Assembly (NCBI GenBank): GCA_031761875.1
Contig: CP134492.1
Location: 1,116,001-1,180,000, forward strand
Direction: 5' to 3'
DNA length: 64,000 bases
Source: Bacillaceae bacterium IKA-2
Lineage (GTDB): Bacteria > Bacillota > Bacilli > Bacillales > Anaerobacillaceae
Under the pieces are notes generated by a model. It was not told the origin of the DNA. It saw only the letters and a list, made by a program, of their open reading frames with translations, and made no database searches. The position numbers were made by a program, and so were the translations under genes. Each line of letters opens with the position of its first letter. Position 1 is the first letter of the stretch. This document shows, in pieces, positions 63,230-64,000 of this stretch.

Positions 63230-64000
63230 ATGTCTGAAACTAACATAAGTAGAAGAACATTTTTAAAACGGTCGGCGGTTGCCGGTGCGGCAGCTAGTGT
63301 CATTACAGTAAAAACAAATCCAGTCTTTGCAGATATTGAAGAACCTAAAAGTGGACTTATCGGTTCAATTATTGATTTAACGAAGTGTGATGGGTGTGCT
63401 GATTACGATACACCACTTTGCGTAACAGGCTGTCGTGATAAAAACGAGCATCGTTTTCCACAGCCAGAAAAACCAATTAAAGATTATTGGCCACGTAAAC
63501 ATCATGAAGACTGGTCTGATAAGCAACATGTAACAAATAGATTGACACCTTATAATTGGACGTATGTCGAAAAAGTTCAAGTAAATCACAATGGAGAACT
63601 GCATGATGTGGCAGTGCCAAGGCGTTGCATGCACTGTATGGACGCGCCTTGCCAAAACCTTTGTCCATTTGGAGTTATTAATAAATCGGAACATGGTGCA
63701 GTAATAATTGATGAAGAATTTTGCTTTGGGGGAGCAAAATGCCGCTCAGCCTGTCCATGGGAAATTCCACAGCGACAAGCTGGAGTAGGATTGTATTTAA
63801 AGATTGCCCCAGATTTAGCTGGTGGCGGAGTAATGTATAAGTGTGACATGTGTGCTGATCTTTTAGAAAAAGGACAAAAACCCGCTTGTGAAACGTCATG
63901 TCCAAAAGATGCAATTCAGTTTGGACCAATTGAAGAAATGCGAGAAATGGCTAAAGCACGTGCTGCAGAAATAGGTGGAGGCTATGTTTATGGGGACGCT
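63230..64000 (+). CDS. Tat-exported multi-[4Fe-4S] ferredoxin-like oxidoreductase subunit (cut by window edge)
   Basis: 257 codons visible, no stop before the edge. Tat signal SRRTFLKRSAVAGAAA at residues 7-22. Then a DmsB/NrfC-type layout of Cys groups: CDGCADYDTPLCVTGC, CMHCMDAPCQNLCP, CFGGAKCRSACP, CDMCADLL with CETSCPKDAI. Such subunits carry electrons to or from an extracytoplasmic molybdopterin reductase or formate dehydrogenase. AAAAGGGGGA nine bases before ATG. The catalytic partner is presumably beyond 64000. Confidence 0.88.
   Translation, partial: MSETNISRRTFLKRSAVAGAAASVITVKTNPVFADIEEPKSGLIGSIIDLTKCDGCADYDTPLCVTGCRDKNEHRFPQPEKPIKDYWPRKHHEDWSDKQHVTNRLTPYNWTYVEKVQVNHNGELHDVAVPRRCMHCMDAPCQNLCPFGVINKSEHGAVIIDEEFCFGGAKCRSACPWEIPQRQAGVGLYLKIAPDLAGGGVMYKCDMCADLLEKGQKPACETSCPKDAIQFGPIEEMREMAKARAAEIGGGYVYGDA

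Overview
The window is chromosomal DNA of a low-GC, endospore-forming Bacillaceae bacterium. It carries a spoIIA operon, a complete spoVA operon, spoIIM, mciZ, dacF, scpAB and a B. subtilis-type rib operon behind an FMN riboswitch. Gene order (nudF/spoIIM/fur/yqzK/xerD/deoB/pupG/dacF/spoIIA/spoVA/lysA, and ribDE-BA-H-T/ypuF-like/scpAB/ypuI) matches the Bacillus backbone. The accessory genes give it an anaerobic or facultative flavour: an aldehyde:ferredoxin oxidoreductase, a four-subunit 2-oxoacid:ferredoxin oxidoreductase, cytochrome bd, and a Tat-exported Fe-S subunit. An Anaerobacillus- or alkaliphilic-Bacillus-like host would fit, but that is inference.

Layout. 1-3.4 kb: arginine/proline catabolism (rocR fragment, sigma-54-driven rocA, putB). 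3.4-8.1 kb: a methyltransferase, then an AOR gene facing a MoeB/ThiF-like E1 enzyme, a MoaD-like sulfur carrier and a small Gly-Gly-ended protein. 8.5-11.7 kb: cimA and a lone trpB. 11.7-15.1 kb: ycgQ/ycgR-type permease pair and a CobW-type GTPase. 15.3-19.1 kb: ResA-like thioredoxin, paired fluoride channel subunits, uppP, an aldo/keto reductase. 19.3-36.5 kb: the sporulation and housekeeping backbone, including the 44-codon mciZ on the minus strand. 36.7-39.1 kb: ppiB, an exported ankyrin lipoprotein, an RDD protein. 39.2-42.6 kb: the CcpA-box-controlled 2-oxoacid:ferredoxin oxidoreductase operon. 42.9-45.5 kb: cydS-cydA-cydB with a 36-codon cydS. 45.9-52.7 kb: L,D-transpeptidase, HD-GYP sensor, an autoinducer-synthase-like acyltransferase overlapping a ThiF-like adenylyltransferase gene, a TauE-type permease, a phosphoesterase and a GIY-YIG mini-protein. 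52.9-60 kb: riboflavin operon and condensin accessory genes. 60.4-64 kb: sodF, a phosphatase-family lipoprotein and the start of a Tat-exported ferredoxin-like gene.

Regulatory sites readable in the sequence include a sigma-54 promoter with an upstream palindrome (rocA), a PerR-like box (fur), a cre overlapping a sigma-A promoter (oxidoreductase operon), probable sigma-F, sigma-G and sigma-H promoters in the sporulation genes, an FMN riboswitch with its terminator, and about twenty hairpin terminators.

Intergenic space is colonised by at least three repeat families. Family A is a mosaic palindromic element (left end AAGAAAGTATA, TGTCTAGCTCCA; right end CTTGCGCTTTTCTT). Family B has GTTGGTTAG/CTAACCAAC arms with purine-rich heptad tandem repeats and lies repeatedly inside the sporulation gene clusters. 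Family C consists of short MITE-like elements with TTGTTCAAAA ends. The most system-like candidate for new biology is the translationally coupled acyltransferase plus E1-like pair at 48.5-49.8 kb.
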